The notes under the pieces: generated by a model | The model's database searches: none | What the model was told of the DNA's origin: nothing | The model's input: only the letters and a program-made list of their open reading frames with translations | From: Alphaproteobacteria bacterium | Lineage (GTDB): Bacteria; Pseudomonadota; Alphaproteobacteria; JANQSM01 | Assembly: GCA_028284025.1 (NCBI GenBank) | Contig: JANQSM010000229.1 | Location: 1 to 21,813, forward strand | Direction of reading: 5' to 3' | Length of the DNA stretch: 21,813 nucleotides | Shown here: positions 1 to 9,878 of the stretch, piece by piece | Position numbering within the stretch: position 1 is the stretch's first letter | Layout of the letters: each line of letters opens with the position of its first letter | Made by a program: the position numbers and the translations under genes

Positions 1-21
1 ATAATGGCGCACTAAAAATTC

Positions 22-1389
22 CTATATAAAGAAAATAAACGTTATCACCCCATAAAGCGGTAATAAAATCCCACACGACCACAGCATATACCCAAAGAAA
101 CTTGGCATCGGGATACCTCGCTGTTCTGCAATGGCCTTGACCATGAAATTAGGTGCATTCCCGATATAGGTCACTGCCCCAAAGAAAACTGCCCCGGCAG
201 AAATCGCTAACAAGGTATCAGCCATCACTGTCATTAGAGTTTGAGCGTCTCCTCCGGCAGTATTAAAAAACACAAGATATGTCGGCGCATTATCCAAGAA
301 GCTGGATAAAATCCCCGTCATCCAAAAATATGCAGCGTGCACCGGCTCTCCATTGTCATCAGAAAGTGTATGAATAAGCGGCTCTAATGCACCATCAGCA
401 CCAGCTCGCAAAATGGCCAGGGCAGGAATCATGGTGGCAAAAATAGCAGAAAATAACATGGCAACCTCAACAATAGGAAACCAGCTAAAGCCATTTAACT
501 TGCGTGATTCCTTACTGGTCAGCTTTAAAGACAGAAACGTCAAAAAGAGTAGCCCGGCATCTCTTGCAAGGTTTTGCAACGCGACAGGTACATGATAAAT
601 AGTGTACTCTACGCCAGGTTTCCAAACGCCACTTAAAATCACAAATCCCAAAACACCCAGCAACAAAATCAGATTAACACTTCCTTCCAATCGAAAAGAT
701 TCAATTTCCAATTTTGTTTTTTGTGGTGAAGGCTTCCCTTCCCGCCGATGCAGAATCACATCAACCCAAAAAAAGATAAACAATAGGATGGGAGCCAAAA
801 TAATCATGGGCGTAATTAAATGCTCTGCTGGCCAAAAAAAGTGAACCCCATTCAAAAAGCCTAAAAATAAAGGTGGATCCCCTAATGGTGTTAGTGACCC
901 TCCAATATTGGCTACCAGAAAAATAAAAAATACCACAACGTGCACGCGGTATCGCCGGTTCAGGTTGCTTTTAATTAATGGCCGGATTAATAGCATTGAT
1001 GCACCCGTCGTACCCATAATGCTGGCCAGAGCGGTGCCTAATCCCAAAATGCCTGTATTCACAATAGCAGTTCCAGGCAACTGGCCTTTTAAACGCACAC
1101 CGCCGCCAATGGTAAACAGGGCTAACAATAAAATGATAAAAGGCACATATTCCAGAAGCAGGGTATGCATCAATTCATAGAATACGACGTTCGTTCCGAA
1201 AGAAAAGCTGGCTGGAAGAACAAACGCCACGGACCAGATAGCCGCAATTTTGCCAAAATGCCTGTGCCAAAGCTTTGGCATCACCAGGGGCAGAAAAGCA
1301 ATAGAAAGTAATAAACCCACAAAGGGGACCACCCAGCCCAGACCAAGATCCGCACCAACAATATGAGGGACATCATGTGCCTGAACCAT
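22..1389 (-). CDS. Putative Na+/H+ antiporter or organic-anion transporter of the CitMHS/ion-transporter superfamily
   Basis: This is a polytopic inner-membrane protein of 455 residues with about 11-12 hydrophobic segments. Two family landmarks are visible: the segment around residues 128-180 (GTTGAS, then VANIGGSLTPLGDPPLFLGFL) and a later SFLDNAPTYL motif. Both are typical of bacterial proteins annotated as 'sodium:proton antiporter' or 'putative citrate transporter' (CitMHS_2-like). The re-entrant NIGG..TPLGDP and DNAP segments probably line the ion/substrate site, as in related NhaD/ArsB carriers; substrate specificity cannot be read from sequence. The ATG overlaps the stop of the upstream SCO gene by one base (TAATG), so translation is probably coupled. 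It is the last gene of the minus-strand run that starts at the rodZ-like gene. The stop codon is 21 bases inside the window edge. Confidence 0.82.
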   Translation of the reverse strand: MVQAHDVPHIVGADLGLGWVVPFVGLLLSIAFLPLVMPKLWHRHFGKIAAIWSVAFVLPASFSFGTNVVFYELMHTLLLEYVPFIILLLALFTIGGGVRLKGQLPGTAIVNTGILGLGTALASIMGTTGASMLLIRPLIKSNLNRRYRVHVVVFFIFLVANIGGSLTPLGDPPLFLGFLNGVHFFWPAEHLITPMIILAPILLFIFFWVDVILHRREGKPSPQKTKLEIESFRLEGSVNLILLLGVLGFVILSGVWKPGVEYTIYHVPVALQNLARDAGLLFLTFLSLKLTSKESRKLNGFSWFPIVEVAMLFSAIFATMIPALAILRAGADGALEPLIHTLSDDNGEPVHAAYFWMTGILSSFLDNAPTYLVFFNTAGGDAQTLMTVMADTLLAISAGAVFFGAVTYIGNAPNFMVKAIAEQRGIPMPSFFGYMLWSCGILLPLYGVITFIFFI

Positions 1390-2045
1390 TAGCTTGTCCC
1401 TTTCAGATGCTGCCTGACTTCCTGTAGCATTAAATCCGGGTTAGCCGGATAACGGAATAAGGCAATAAGACTCCCCTCTTGGTCCATAAGGTAAGTGAAG
1501 GTGGTGTGATCCATTAAATATTGTGAAGATCCTGGATCCTCTACTTTTTGAAAATAGATTTTATACTCATCCGCAACTTTTTTGATTTCGGCCTGACTGC
1601 CAGTCAAACCCATAAAGCGAGGATGAAACAACCCAAGGTATTCTGCCAAATGTTCCGGTGTATCGCGTTCTGGATCAATAGTAATGAATACAGGTTGAAC
1701 TTGATCCGCCAACTCTGGTGGCAGACGGTTCATCACAGAAGTAATGGTCTGCAATTCCATTGGGCAAATATCCGGGCAATAGGTAAAACCAAAATAGATC
1801 AACTGCAATTTTCCGGCAAAATCAGTTGAGCTGACTTTTGTTCCTGTATGGGATGTCAAACTGTAAAGGCCACCTATATCGGCATCTGTCTTGATAATTC
1901 CAGGATTCTGATCTTTAGATAATTCAGTACTTTGGCGCATATAAACAGCAACCACATAGACTGCCAGAAGGCAGGCTGCAAAAACTAAAAGCCACAGAAG
2001 TCGACGTATAGCAGGCATCTCTTTTACTATAATAAAATTACCCAA
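1389..2045 (-). CDS. SCO1/SenC family copper chaperone, thioredoxin fold
   Basis: This is a membrane-anchored periplasmic protein that, from family knowledge, delivers copper to or reduces the CuA site of cytochrome c oxidase. One N-terminal transmembrane segment (about residues 14-36) is followed by a thioredoxin-like domain. It has the copper-binding CPDIC pair (Cys90, Cys94) and the distal histidine (His180, in MDHTTF), so the metal site is complete. The longest frame starts at a TTG (2045) one base after the prmC stop, with a GGA just upstream. An ATG ten codons in (2018, MPAIRRLL) gives a 209-residue protein with the membrane segment right at the N-terminus, but its AAAGAG sits too close to be a good ribosome site. 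Either start keeps the functional domain. The gene is coupled to the downstream antiporter by a one-base overlap. Confidence 0.9.
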   Translation of the reverse strand: MGNFIIVKEMPAIRRLLWLLVFAACLLAVYVVAVYMRQSTELSKDQNPGIIKTDADIGGLYSLTSHTGTKVSSTDFAGKLQLIYFGFTYCPDICPMELQTITSVMNRLPPELADQVQPVFITIDPERDTPEHLAEYLGLFHPRFMGLTGSQAEIKKVADEYKIYFQKVEDPGSSQYLMDHTTFTYLMDQEGSLIALFRYPANPDLMLQEVRQHLKGTS

Positions 2046-2046
2046 A

Positions 2047-2862
2047 CTATCCAGTATTAAACACCACTACCCTATCAATTCCGGCAAGATCTTTGTGAAT
2101 ACTTTGTAGCGCAAACCCGGAGTCCGAAAAAATGTGGATAACTTGCTCACCTTGTCCCTGCCCCAACTCTAAAGCAAGAAAACCTGAAGGTTTCAGGTAA
2201 TTGCCCGCAGCAGATGCAATCTGACGGTAAGATTCCAAACCGTCCTCTCCACCATCCAAAGCAAGGTGCGGATCATATTGTTTCACCTCTTTGGCAAGCG
2301 TCTCAATTTCTGTTGTCGTAATATAGGGTGGGTTAGATAAAATAATGTCAAACTGGCTTTCTACATTCTCAAACCACCGGCTTTGCAAAAAAGTAGCCTG
2401 CCCTTTTAATCCAAGAGTTTCAGCATTTTCCTGGGCAATTTTCAATGCAGCTCTAGATAGATCAACTCCCAGCCCAGAACTATCTGGCAATTCTGATAAA
2501 AGCGAAAGCAACAAACAGCCTGTTCCCGTTCCCAAATCCAATAGTTCCAATGGACCAGGTTTAGCATTCTTCAAAACGGCTTCTACCAAAGTTTCTGAAT
2601 CCGGACGAGGGTCTAGCGTATCTTGTGAGACTTTAAACGGCAGGCTCCAGAATTCTTTCAATCCCAAAATTTTGGACAGAGGTTCCCCGGCCAACCGCCG
2701 CTGAACCAACGGAAGCGCTGATTCATCTTTAACCGTTGCCTCGCGCACATTTAAAGATGCCTGACCCTGATCCAATACATGGGCCATTATGATACGTGCT
2801 TCTAAAGAAGGATTGTCAATCCCGCCTTCTTTGAGTTTTTCAACCAGGTAGGTAAAATCCAT
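2047..2862 (-). CDS. prmC: Peptide chain release factor N5-glutamine methyltransferase
   Basis: PrmC (HemK) methylates the glutamine of the GGQ motif of release factors RF1/RF2 using S-adenosylmethionine in the cytoplasm. The 271-residue length is normal. There is an N-terminal helical domain (about 1-75), then a Rossmann methyltransferase domain with the glycine-rich SAM loop LDLGTGTGC (108-116) and the catalytic NPPY motif (177-180) that positions the glutamine amide. It starts two bases after the stop of prfA, its substrate's gene; the prfA-prmC pair is a common bacterial arrangement and confirms the assignment. One base separates its stop from the TTG start of the SCO gene. Confidence 0.96.
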   Translation of the reverse strand: MDFTYLVEKLKEGGIDNPSLEARIIMAHVLDQGQASLNVREATVKDESALPLVQRRLAGEPLSKILGLKEFWSLPFKVSQDTLDPRPDSETLVEAVLKNAKPGPLELLDLGTGTGCLLLSLLSELPDSSGLGVDLSRAALKIAQENAETLGLKGQATFLQSRWFENVESQFDIILSNPPYITTTEIETLAKEVKQYDPHLALDGGEDGLESYRQIASAAGNYLKPSGFLALELGQGQGEQVIHIFSDSGFALQSIHKDLAGIDRVVVFNTG

Positions 2863-2864
2863 AA

Positions 2865-3938
2865 TCAGGTGATTTCAGCAAGGCGCACAGCCTGATCTTC
2901 TGTCGTTAGTGCATCGACAAATTCATCCAGTGCTGTGCCTAACAGCATTTCATCCAGCTTATAAAGCGTCAGGTTAATTCGGTGGTCCGTTACTCGCCCC
3001 TGCTGAAAATTATAGGTCCGAATGCGTTCCGAACGGTCCCCGGTTCCCACCTGGCCTTTACGTGCAGCTGACCGTTCATCCGCCAAACGTTGGCGCTCAG
3101 CTTCAAACAAGCGAGCTTTTAAGATTTTCAGAGCTTTAGCCCGATTTTTATGCTGGGATTTCTCATCCTGTTGGCTCACCACAATACCCGTGGGAATATG
3201 GGTAATACGTACCGCACTATCGGTTGTATTGACACTTTGTCCCCCCGGCCCACTGGCCCGAAAGACATCCACCCGCAGATCTTTTTCATGCACTTCGATA
3301 TCTACATCTTCTGCTTCGGGCAATACTGCCACCGTAGCCGTAGAGGTATGGATCCGGCCACCAGATTCTGTCTCCGGAACACGTTGAACACGATGAACAC
3401 CAGATTCAAATTTTAACCGGGCGAACACATCGTTGCCAGTGATTTCAGCCACGGCTTCTTTAATCCCCCCCACCCCGGTATGCGAAATACTGATGGTTTC
3501 AAATTTCCAGTTATGAATCCCTGCATAGCGCTGATACATCGTGAACAAATCATGCGCAAACAATCCTGCTTCATCCCCCCCGGCACCGGCCCGGAATTCA
3601 ATGATGGCGTTTTTCTCATCCGCCTTGTCTTTTGGCAATAACAGAATTTTAATTTCCTGCTCCAACTCAGGCAGCTTTTCTTTTAATTCGTAGAATTCTT
3701 CATTTGCCAGCTCCTTCATCTCTGCATCTGCTGATTCCTCTGCCAAGATACTTTCAGCTTCCTGCATGTCATTTTGTGCTTTTTTATAAGCGTTGATTTT
3801 TTCCGCTACTTTTTGCAGTTCGTTAAACTCTTTTCCCAAGCGGGCCATATCATCAGGTGTTAAGTCCGGAGAAGCCAATCTGGCCTGGACATCCTCAAAA
3901 TTCTTCAGGACGGAATCAAGTTTTTCATTCAAACTCAT
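2865..3938 (-). CDS. prfA: Peptide chain release factor 1 (RF1)
   Basis: RF1 recognises UAA and UAG stop codons and triggers peptide release on the ribosome. The 357-residue length is typical. The PxT-type codon-recognition motif reads PET (188-190), identifying RF1 rather than RF2 (which has SPF). The peptidyl-transferase-centre motif GGQ is at 232-234 in the sequence GPGGQSVN, and the N-terminal third is the expected helical domain. Its ATG overlaps the hisS stop by four bases (ATGA), so translation is probably coupled. The downstream prmC product methylates its GGQ glutamine. Confidence 0.97.
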   Translation of the reverse strand: MSLNEKLDSVLKNFEDVQARLASPDLTPDDMARLGKEFNELQKVAEKINAYKKAQNDMQEAESILAEESADAEMKELANEEFYELKEKLPELEQEIKILLLPKDKADEKNAIIEFRAGAGGDEAGLFAHDLFTMYQRYAGIHNWKFETISISHTGVGGIKEAVAEITGNDVFARLKFESGVHRVQRVPETESGGRIHTSTATVAVLPEAEDVDIEVHEKDLRVDVFRASGPGGQSVNTTDSAVRITHIPTGIVVSQQDEKSQHKNRAKALKILKARLFEAERQRLADERSAARKGQVGTGDRSERIRTYNFQQGRVTDHRINLTLYKLDEMLLGTALDEFVDALTTEDQAVRLAEIT

Positions 3939-5182
3939 GACAGTAAAGCCTTCAAATGGGCGGCCACGCCTTCCAGGCTTTGTGCTTCCTGATGTCCAGA
4001 AGACAAATCCCGTACGGTGACTGTTTTTTGTTTTAATTCATCATCGCCGATGATCAAGGCATATGCTGCCCCAATTTTGTCAGCGCGCTTCATGCGCTTA
4101 CCCATATTGCCGCCATAGGCCATATCTGTAACCAGATCATGCTGACGCAGTTCATGAGACAAAGAGACCCCTACCGCCTGTGCCTCTTTTGACATCGGTA
4201 CGATAGCAATTTTAGGTTTTGTTTCTTGCGGCATGTTGGCCAGTAGAGCTAAACGCTCAATGCCTGCACCCCAACCAACTGCGGGGGTATCTGGTCCTCC
4301 CATTAATGCCATCAGGCCGTCATACCGCCCTCCGGCCAGAACGGTACCCTGTGCCCCCAGCGCATCTGTCACAAATTCAAAAACCGTGTGACAGTAATAG
4401 TCCAGTCCGCGCACCAGGCGGGAATTTAACGTATATTCAATACCAGAAATTTTTAACTCTTCGCACAGCTCTGCAAAAAACTCCGTCGATATCGCATTTT
4501 GATAATCTCTAAAATCCGGGGCATTCTCAATAATCTTGCGATCACCTTCATCTTTTGAATCCAGAATCCGCAACGGATTAATAGACAAACGCCGTATTGA
4601 ATCCTCCGACAAACCTTTCTCATGATCTTTAAAATAGTCCACCAAAGCATCACGATACGCCTTGCGACTGTCGGCATCCCCCAGCGTGTTCAGCTCTACC
4701 TTGACCTTATCTGCAATGCCCAGGCTATCCATAAGATCCATGCCCAGGCGCATAATTTCCGCATCAGCCTGCGGGGAAGGCGTTCCAATAATTTCCGCAT
4801 CCAGTTGATGAAACTGCCGCATACGGCCTTTTTGTGGACGTTCGTACCGGAATATCGGCCCCATTGTAAATAGTTTCAAAGGAATATTTTGTTGTAACCC
4901 GTTTTGAATCACGGCTCGCACAATCCCGGCTGTAAATTCTGGCCGGAGGGTAATGCTCTCCCCGCCACGGTCTTCAAAGCTGTACATTTCTTTGGACACC
5001 ACATCAGACTCTTCACCCAAAGTCCGCGCAAAAACTTGAGTAAATTCAAAAATGGGAGTCGTCAGTTCTTCAAAATTATACAGCTCAAACAACTCTGTTG
5101 CTATGGCCTGGACATAACGGTGCAACAGAGCATCCTGCCCATATAAATCATGTGTGCCGCGAACTGTTTGTAATTTAGTCAT
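3935..5182 (-). CDS. hisS: Histidyl-tRNA synthetase
   Basis: This class II aminoacyl-tRNA synthetase charges tRNA-His. It is 415 residues long, the usual bacterial size. Visible signatures are motif 2 ([14 protein letters not shown], then RQFHQLDAE), the histidine-specific [15 protein letters not shown] loop and motif 3 ([11 protein letters not shown]). The C-terminal anticodon-binding domain begins near residue 320 (KPKIAIVPM). The ATG at 5182 is preceded by a weak GAAAG ribosome site. It lies 68 bases downstream of ispG and overlaps prfA by four bases, within a co-directional housekeeping run. Confidence 0.97.
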   Translation of the reverse strand: MTKLQTVRGTHDLYGQDALLHRYVQAIATELFELYNFEELTTPIFEFTQVFARTLGEESDVVSKEMYSFEDRGGESITLRPEFTAGIVRAVIQNGLQQNIPLKLFTMGPIFRYERPQKGRMRQFHQLDAEIIGTPSPQADAEIMRLGMDLMDSLGIADKVKVELNTLGDADSRKAYRDALVDYFKDHEKGLSEDSIRRLSINPLRILDSKDEGDRKIIENAPDFRDYQNAISTEFFAELCEELKISGIEYTLNSRLVRGLDYYCHTVFEFVTDALGAQGTVLAGGRYDGLMALMGGPDTPAVGWGAGIERLALLANMPQETKPKIAIVPMSKEAQAVGVSLSHELRQHDLVTDMAYGGNMGKRMKRADKIGAAYALIIGDDELKQKTVTVRDLSSGHQEAQSLEGVAAHLKALLS

Positions 5183-5250
5183 CTATATCTTTCAGGAATT
5201 TAAGGAGAAATTAGTAGCATTAATAAGGTGCAAAGACAATGGCTATAGAG

Positions 5251-6372
5251 TTAAGCAGCGTCCAGCTTCTTCGCGGCCTCGATCTCAGCCGCTTTGGTTT
5301 CAATTTGCTCCACCAGATGCTCAACCAAATCTACATCCTTAATGCGATGATGTTTTTGGCCCATGTTATAAACCATATGAGTATTGTTACCTCCGCCGGT
5401 AATACCCAAGTCAGTCATAGTGGCTTCCCCAGGACCATTGACGACACAGCCAATGATAGAAACTGTCATAGGCGTAGCAATGTGAGCAATCCTTTCCTCA
5501 ACTTTACGGACCGTTTCAATCACATCAAATTCCTGACGTGCACACGACGGGCATGAGATCACATTTACCCCACGATGCCGCAGATTTAATCCTTTCAGAA
5601 TCTCAAACCCAACTTTGATTTCCTCCACTGGGTCCGCTGACAATGAAACACGAATTGTATCTCCAATTCCATCCCACAATAAAGCCCCCAGACCAATGGC
5701 AGATTTCACTGTACCCGTCTGTAAACCACCTGCTTCCGTAACACCTAAATGTAACGGGTAATCACATTGTGCGGCTAACCCGCGGTAAGCGGCCACAGCC
5801 AAAAACACGTTGCTCGCCTTACAAGAAATCTTGAAACGGGTGAAGTCATTGTCTTCCAAAATTTTGATATGGTTCAAAGCAGATTCAATCATCGCTTCTG
5901 GATTAGGCTCACCATATTTTTCCAGCAAATCTTTTTCCAAAGACCCGGCGTTTACTCCAATCCGAATGGCACAGTCATTGTCCTTTACAGCCTGTACAAC
6001 ATCACGCACCCGATCCTTATGACCAATATTGCCAGGATTAATGCGAATACACGCCGCCCCGGCTTCTGCTGCCTCAATTCCGCGCTTATAGTGAAAATGA
6101 ATGTCGGCAATGATCGGCACGGTAACTTCTGGAATAATCTTCTTCAAAGCCGCTGTAGATTCTTCATCCGGGCAAGATACCCGTACCAGATCTGCTCCTG
6201 CTACTTCCAGTGCCCGAATCTGGGCAATCGTTGCCGCAACATCCGTGGTCAAAGTATTCGTCATGGACTGAACGGTAATAGGTGCTTGCCCACCAACAGG
6301 AACATTGCCCACCATAATCTGGCGGGACTGACGGCGGTTAATATTCATATACGGGCGATCCATCACACTCAT
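5251..6372 (-). CDS. ispG: 4-hydroxy-3-methylbut-2-en-1-yl diphosphate synthase (flavodoxin), MEP pathway
   Basis: IspG (GcpE) converts MEcPP to HMBPP in the non-mevalonate isoprenoid pathway and carries a 4Fe-4S cluster. The 373-residue protein has the TIM-barrel N-terminal domain (VQSMTNT near 34-40, ADIHFHY near 89-95). Its C-terminal cluster domain has ligands Cys274 and Cys277 (CPSC), Cys309 and Glu316 ([10 protein letters not shown]), all intact. The longest start is an ATG at 6372 without a clear ribosome site. An ATG three codons later (6363) has GAG at better spacing and may be the true start. It lies 58 bases downstream of the rodZ-like gene in the same operon direction. Confidence 0.96.
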   Translation of the reverse strand: MSVMDRPYMNINRRQSRQIMVGNVPVGGQAPITVQSMTNTLTTDVAATIAQIRALEVAGADLVRVSCPDEESTAALKKIIPEVTVPIIADIHFHYKRGIEAAEAGAACIRINPGNIGHKDRVRDVVQAVKDNDCAIRIGVNAGSLEKDLLEKYGEPNPEAMIESALNHIKILEDNDFTRFKISCKASNVFLAVAAYRGLAAQCDYPLHLGVTEAGGLQTGTVKSAIGLGALLWDGIGDTIRVSLSADPVEEIKVGFEILKGLNLRHRGVNVISCPSCARQEFDVIETVRKVEERIAHIATPMTVSIIGCVVNGPGEATMTDLGITGGGNNTHMVYNMGQKHHRIKDVDLVEHLVEQIETKAAEIEAAKKLDAA

Positions 6373-6430
6373 AACGCTGGTAACATGCGTTGAAACGCTT
6401 AAAAAATCAAGAAATTAGTGATTGGAAAGA

Positions 6431-7348
6431 TTAATTGACGACAGCCTGACCCTGAGTCAGAAGAGAAGCATCCAGCTTCACATTGCGCAAGATTTTGCCG
6501 TAAGACCCGATCGCTGGAACAGGCGTTCCATCTACTAAAATCTCAAGGCCACCGGCATTGCCCGTAAGCAACTTCATATCTGCTGACTCCGCCGGAACAC
6601 GGAATACTTCACCCGGGCGCATCACTTTACTAATAAGAGGAAGACGTTCGCCATCTCCAACCTGTACCCAGGTCTCACGTACAGCACGAATCGCGACAAC
6701 ACCTTTTGGTAAAGCCGGTTGCTGCTGAACGGTTTCTACAGTCGCAATCTGAATTGGAGCAACAGATTCTTCTTCTACTGGAGCGGGAACTTCAGCGGCT
6801 ACCACTTCTTCAGCAGGAGTAATTTCTTCTTCAACAACAGCGGCAGCTGTTTGTTCAGGCTGAACTACAGCTTCTTCTGTTACTTCGTCAACCTGGGAAA
6901 CAGCTTCAATAGTATCGCTCGGCTGAGAATATGTCCAAGCACTGTACACCAATACGGCAATAATCAAAGACATGCCCATCATCCATGCATTCGGGATGCG
7001 ACTTGTTGGCTCATTAATTGGGAAATGCAAATCATGATCTTCTTCTTCAAAATCAGCATAAAATTCATCCTTGAAACGCTCTACCATTTCCTGAGGGTCA
7101 AGTCCAAGGTGTGTCGCATAAGAGCGCACAAAACCCAGAACATAGCAAGCATCTGGTAGCTCTTCGCGGTTTTCATTTTCTAAAGCTTGAAGGTAAATTT
7201 TGCGGATGCAAAGTTCCTTGGCAATTTCCGGTAACCTTAATCCCTTCGCAAGTCGTGTCTTTTTTAAAAGTGGTCCTACGGCCATTTTTTTGTCACTAAC
7301 TGTTGGTTCTATTTGTTCTTCAAAAATTCCGTGCAATCTGATTGCCAT
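6431..7348 (-). CDS. RodZ-like protein: cytoplasmic helix-turn-helix, one membrane span, periplasmic C-terminal domain
   Basis: The 305-residue protein has the RodZ layout. A Cro/RodZ-type helix-turn-helix occupies about residues 25-95 (LLKKTRLAKGLRLPEIA, then YVLGFVRSYA). One transmembrane segment follows at about 120-140, then a Glu/Val/Pro-rich low-complexity periplasmic linker (about 145-205) and a C-terminal beta-rich domain (about 210-300) like that of RodZ (DUF4115). In other bacteria RodZ links MreB to the cell-wall elongation machinery; here that role is inferred from architecture. Position directly upstream of ispG and hisS is typical for this gene. The ATG at 7348 has a weak GAAAG upstream, and an alternative ATG at 7285 lacks any ribosome site. 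It is the first gene of the minus-strand run. Confidence 0.85.
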   Translation of the reverse strand: MAIRLHGIFEEQIEPTVSDKKMAVGPLLKKTRLAKGLRLPEIAKELCIRKIYLQALENENREELPDACYVLGFVRSYATHLGLDPQEMVERFKDEFYADFEEEDHDLHFPINEPTSRIPNAWMMGMSLIIAVLVYSAWTYSQPSDTIEAVSQVDEVTEEAVVQPEQTAAAVVEEEITPAEEVVAAEVPAPVEEESVAPIQIATVETVQQQPALPKGVVAIRAVRETWVQVGDGERLPLISKVMRPGEVFRVPAESADMKLLTGNAGGLEILVDGTPVPAIGSYGKILRNVKLDASLLTQGQAVVN

Positions 7349-7394
7349 TTTCTTTCAACCCTGGCTTACGCCATTAATTTAGTTTTACCATCTA

Positions 7395-7400
7395 ATTATA
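7395..7400 (-). promoter_or_regulatory. Candidate -10 box for the rodZ-like/ispG/hisS operon
   Basis: The 152-base gap between the rodZ-like and NMO genes (7349-7500) is AT-rich. On the minus strand it contains a perfect TATAAT at 7400-7395, about 47 bases upstream of the rodZ-like ATG. No convincing -35 box is seen at 16-18 bases upstream (TAAGAG at 17). No strong terminator with a T-run is visible for the upstream NMO gene, so read-through is possible. Confidence 0.35.
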
Positions 7401-7500
7401 AGCAAATAGTTAATTTTCTCTTATAACACCAGAAAAAATTTCTATAAAAATAAACTGTTACTAAGCACTGTTAATAGCGAGGACAAACATTGCTAAAGCC

Positions 7501-8559
7501 TTATACGGCCTTAAGTTTTACCGCTTTTCCTTTTCCTTCTCTTAATTCTATTGTATGTATCGCTTGGCTCACGAGGTCATCAATAATTTTTTTTGTTGGC
7601 TGAATTTCCTTAACCATACCCACACTCTGTCCAGCCATTAAAGACCCGTGCTCCACATCTCCATCTTGCACTGCCCGGCGCAAAGATCCGGCCCAGAAAT
7701 GTTCAATCTCCAGCTGGGCTTTTTCCTGGGAAAGCTCCCCACTCAAAAATTTTTCAATCGCTTTTTTCTGCGCTTCAATAAATTCTTCTGTGCCCTTATT
7801 TTCCAAAGCGCGTACCGGAATTACCGGAAAACGCGGATCAATCTGTATAGTTGTCACGGCATCGCGTGCACCTGCACGAATGAAAGCCTTCTTAAAATTC
7901 TCGTGCGCAACGCACTCTTCGGAAACAACCAGCCGCGTGCCAATTTGACATCCAGCCGCCCCCATTTCAAGGTAAGACACAATAGCTTCTCCGCGGGCAA
8001 TCCCGCCGGCTACAAAGACAGGAACATCTTCAATATGTGGTAAAATTTCTTGTGCTAACACGGTAAGGGAGACAGGCCCAATATGCCCCCCTGCTTCCAT
8101 GCCTTCAATTATCAAAGCATCAATCCCGTTTCGAATCATCCGTTTGGCAATGCTTAAAGCAGGCGGTAAAGCTAAAACCTTAATCCCGCCCTCTTTCAGC
8201 TGATCAATGGTTTCTTTTTTCGGTATACCGCCAGCAAGCACGACGTGAGATACTTTTTGACGAATACAAATATCGCACAGAGTTTTAAGCTCAGGATGCA
8301 TAATGATCAAATTCACCCCAAACGGCTTTTGGGTCAATTTACGTGTTTCAATTATTTCTTGTTCCAGAATATCTGGCGGCATAGCGCCACAGGCAATCAC
8401 ACCAAATGCTCCAGCATTGGAAATGGATGAAACCAGGTTACGCTCTGACACCCAGGTCATTGCTCCCCCCATAATGGCGATATCAACACCCAGAAACTCT
8501 TTTCCGCGCGCCCAAAGATGGTCCAGCTTTTGCTTGTAAATATTACCCTGCGTATTCAT
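7501..8559 (-). CDS. Nitronate monooxygenase / FabK-like flavoprotein (2-nitropropane dioxygenase family)
   Basis: This 352-residue FMN-dependent TIM-barrel protein belongs to the family that includes nitronate monooxygenase and the FabK enoyl-ACP reductase. The N-terminal PIMGG-like element reads AIMGGAMTWVSE (28-39). The family signature EGMEAGGHIG is at 152-161, followed by the phosphate-binding VFVAGGIA and GAAGCQIGTRL segments. These support the fold and FMN binding but do not separate denitrification of nitronates from enoyl-ACP reduction. It lies 23 bases downstream of lysC on the same strand, so the two are probably co-transcribed, though no metabolic link is evident. The ATG at 8559 has only a weak AAAGA-type ribosome site. 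Confidence 0.85.
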   Translation of the reverse strand: MNTQGNIYKQKLDHLWARGKEFLGVDIAIMGGAMTWVSERNLVSSISNAGAFGVIACGAMPPDILEQEIIETRKLTQKPFGVNLIIMHPELKTLCDICIRQKVSHVVLAGGIPKKETIDQLKEGGIKVLALPPALSIAKRMIRNGIDALIIEGMEAGGHIGPVSLTVLAQEILPHIEDVPVFVAGGIARGEAIVSYLEMGAAGCQIGTRLVVSEECVAHENFKKAFIRAGARDAVTTIQIDPRFPVIPVRALENKGTEEFIEAQKKAIEKFLSGELSQEKAQLEIEHFWAGSLRRAVQDGDVEHGSLMAGQSVGMVKEIQPTKKIIDDLVSQAIHTIELREGKGKAVKLKAV

Positions 8560-8582
8560 TTATTTATCTTTTTATCACCAAA

Positions 8583-9827
8583 TCATTCGCTTAACTTAAA
8601 GCTCTCATGCAAGCTTCTAACCGCTTCTTTTACCCGATCCCGCGGGATAAGCACACTAATTTTTACCTGAGACGTTGAAATAACATCAATATTTATTCCT
8701 CTGTCAGATAGGGTCGTAAACATTGTGTGAGCGATACCAGCACGGGATTGCAACCCAAGGCCAACCACGGTTACCTTGCACACGGCCTCATTCATGACCA
8801 TACTTTGAAAACCGATTTCGGCTTTTGCTTCCTGCAATACCTCTTGACACTTATCCACATCTGCTTGTGGAATAGTAAAGGTCATATTGGTGGTGCTCCC
8901 GGTAGCTGGAACATTAAAGTTCTTAATGTTCTGAACAATCATATCAACTTCAATTCCCGCCTCCATCAACGGTTTGAAAATAGATGATGCTTTACCGGGG
9001 ATGTCAGGAAAATCAAATACAGTAACCTGTACTGCATCATCCGTATGAGTGATTCCGCTTATTGTAGGAGATTCCATAAGGGCCTCTGGTGTTGCTGCAA
9101 TTACGCGAGTACCGGGTTGATCTATAAATGTTGACCGAACAGTCAAAGGCACGCTATATCGCATGGCCATTTCAACTGACCGGGGATGAAGTACTTTAGC
9201 GCCCTGATACGCCATTTCAACCATTTCTTCGTAAGTCACATGTTCCAACTTTTGGGCGTCATCCACCCAGCGCGGGTCAGCAGTAAACACGCCTTCTACG
9301 TCTGTGTAAATATCGCATCGACTTGCTTTTAAGGCTGCAGCAATGGCGACAGCCGTTGTGTCAGATCCCCCACGCCCTAAAGTCGTCACCCGGTTATCCA
9401 TCGATACTCCCTGGTATCCAGAAACAACTGGAACAGTTCCTTCGTCCAGATATTTATTTAATGTATCTGTACCAATCTCAGAAATACGAGCATCTGTGTG
9501 CTGTTTGTCGGTGTGCAATGGAATCTGCCACCCCATGAAAGAGCGCGCCTTAATCCCGACTTTTTCTAACGCAATGGCCGTAAGTCCTGCGGTGACTTGC
9601 TCTCCACTAGACAGCACAACATCCTGCTCAGGCGTGGCCAGTACTGTATCGGCTAAAATATCATTTACATAATTTGCTAATGTGTTGGTATGTCCCGCCA
9701 TGGCTGAAACCACCACAGCCACCTGATTTCCCAGATCCAATTCCCGCTTTACTACGGCAGCTACATGGCTAATGCGCTGGGGATCTGCTACCGAGGTACC
9801 ACCGAATTTTTGAATGATAAGTTCCAT
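8583..9827 (-). CDS. lysC: Aspartate kinase
   Basis: This cytoplasmic enzyme phosphorylates aspartate in the first step of the Lys/Met/Thr/diaminopimelate pathway. The 414-residue protein starts with the kinase signature KFGGTSV (7-13). It continues with the nucleotide/substrate segments SSGEQV (73-78), GRGGSDTTA and IYTDVEGVFTADPR, and ends in two ACT domains (about 270-410) of the kind that mediate lysine/threonine feedback. It is a monofunctional single-chain aspartokinase, with no homoserine dehydrogenase fusion. It is divergent from ubiG with 51 bases between the start codons, a pairing seen in many Alphaproteobacteria, and is followed closely by the NMO gene. Confidence 0.96.
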   Translation of the reverse strand: MELIIQKFGGTSVADPQRISHVAAVVKRELDLGNQVAVVVSAMAGHTNTLANYVNDILADTVLATPEQDVVLSSGEQVTAGLTAIALEKVGIKARSFMGWQIPLHTDKQHTDARISEIGTDTLNKYLDEGTVPVVSGYQGVSMDNRVTTLGRGGSDTTAVAIAAALKASRCDIYTDVEGVFTADPRWVDDAQKLEHVTYEEMVEMAYQGAKVLHPRSVEMAMRYSVPLTVRSTFIDQPGTRVIAATPEALMESPTISGITHTDDAVQVTVFDFPDIPGKASSIFKPLMEAGIEVDMIVQNIKNFNVPATGSTTNMTFTIPQADVDKCQEVLQEAKAEIGFQSMVMNEAVCKVTVVGLGLQSRAGIAHTMFTTLSDRGINIDVISTSQVKISVLIPRDRVKEAVRSLHESFKLSE

Positions 9828-9878
9828 AGGCCAATTATTTTATTGATTCGCGAGAATTCCTACATACAGTGTTTTGCC

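Noticed and set aside
5869..6393. 174-codon plus-strand frame opposite ispG
   Set aside because: ispG on the other strand has all its catalytic motifs; this frame has no recognisable family or ribosome site.
6719..7159. 146-codon plus-strand frame opposite the rodZ-like gene
   Set aside because: It is antisense to the low-complexity Glu/Val/Pro linker, which yields an Asn/Phe/Ser-rich shadow translation with no domain.
9765..9878. N-terminal extension of ubiG back to an ATG inside lysC
   Set aside because: The extra 38 residues overlap divergent lysC and do not resemble UbiG; the conserved N-terminus begins at the ATG at 9879.
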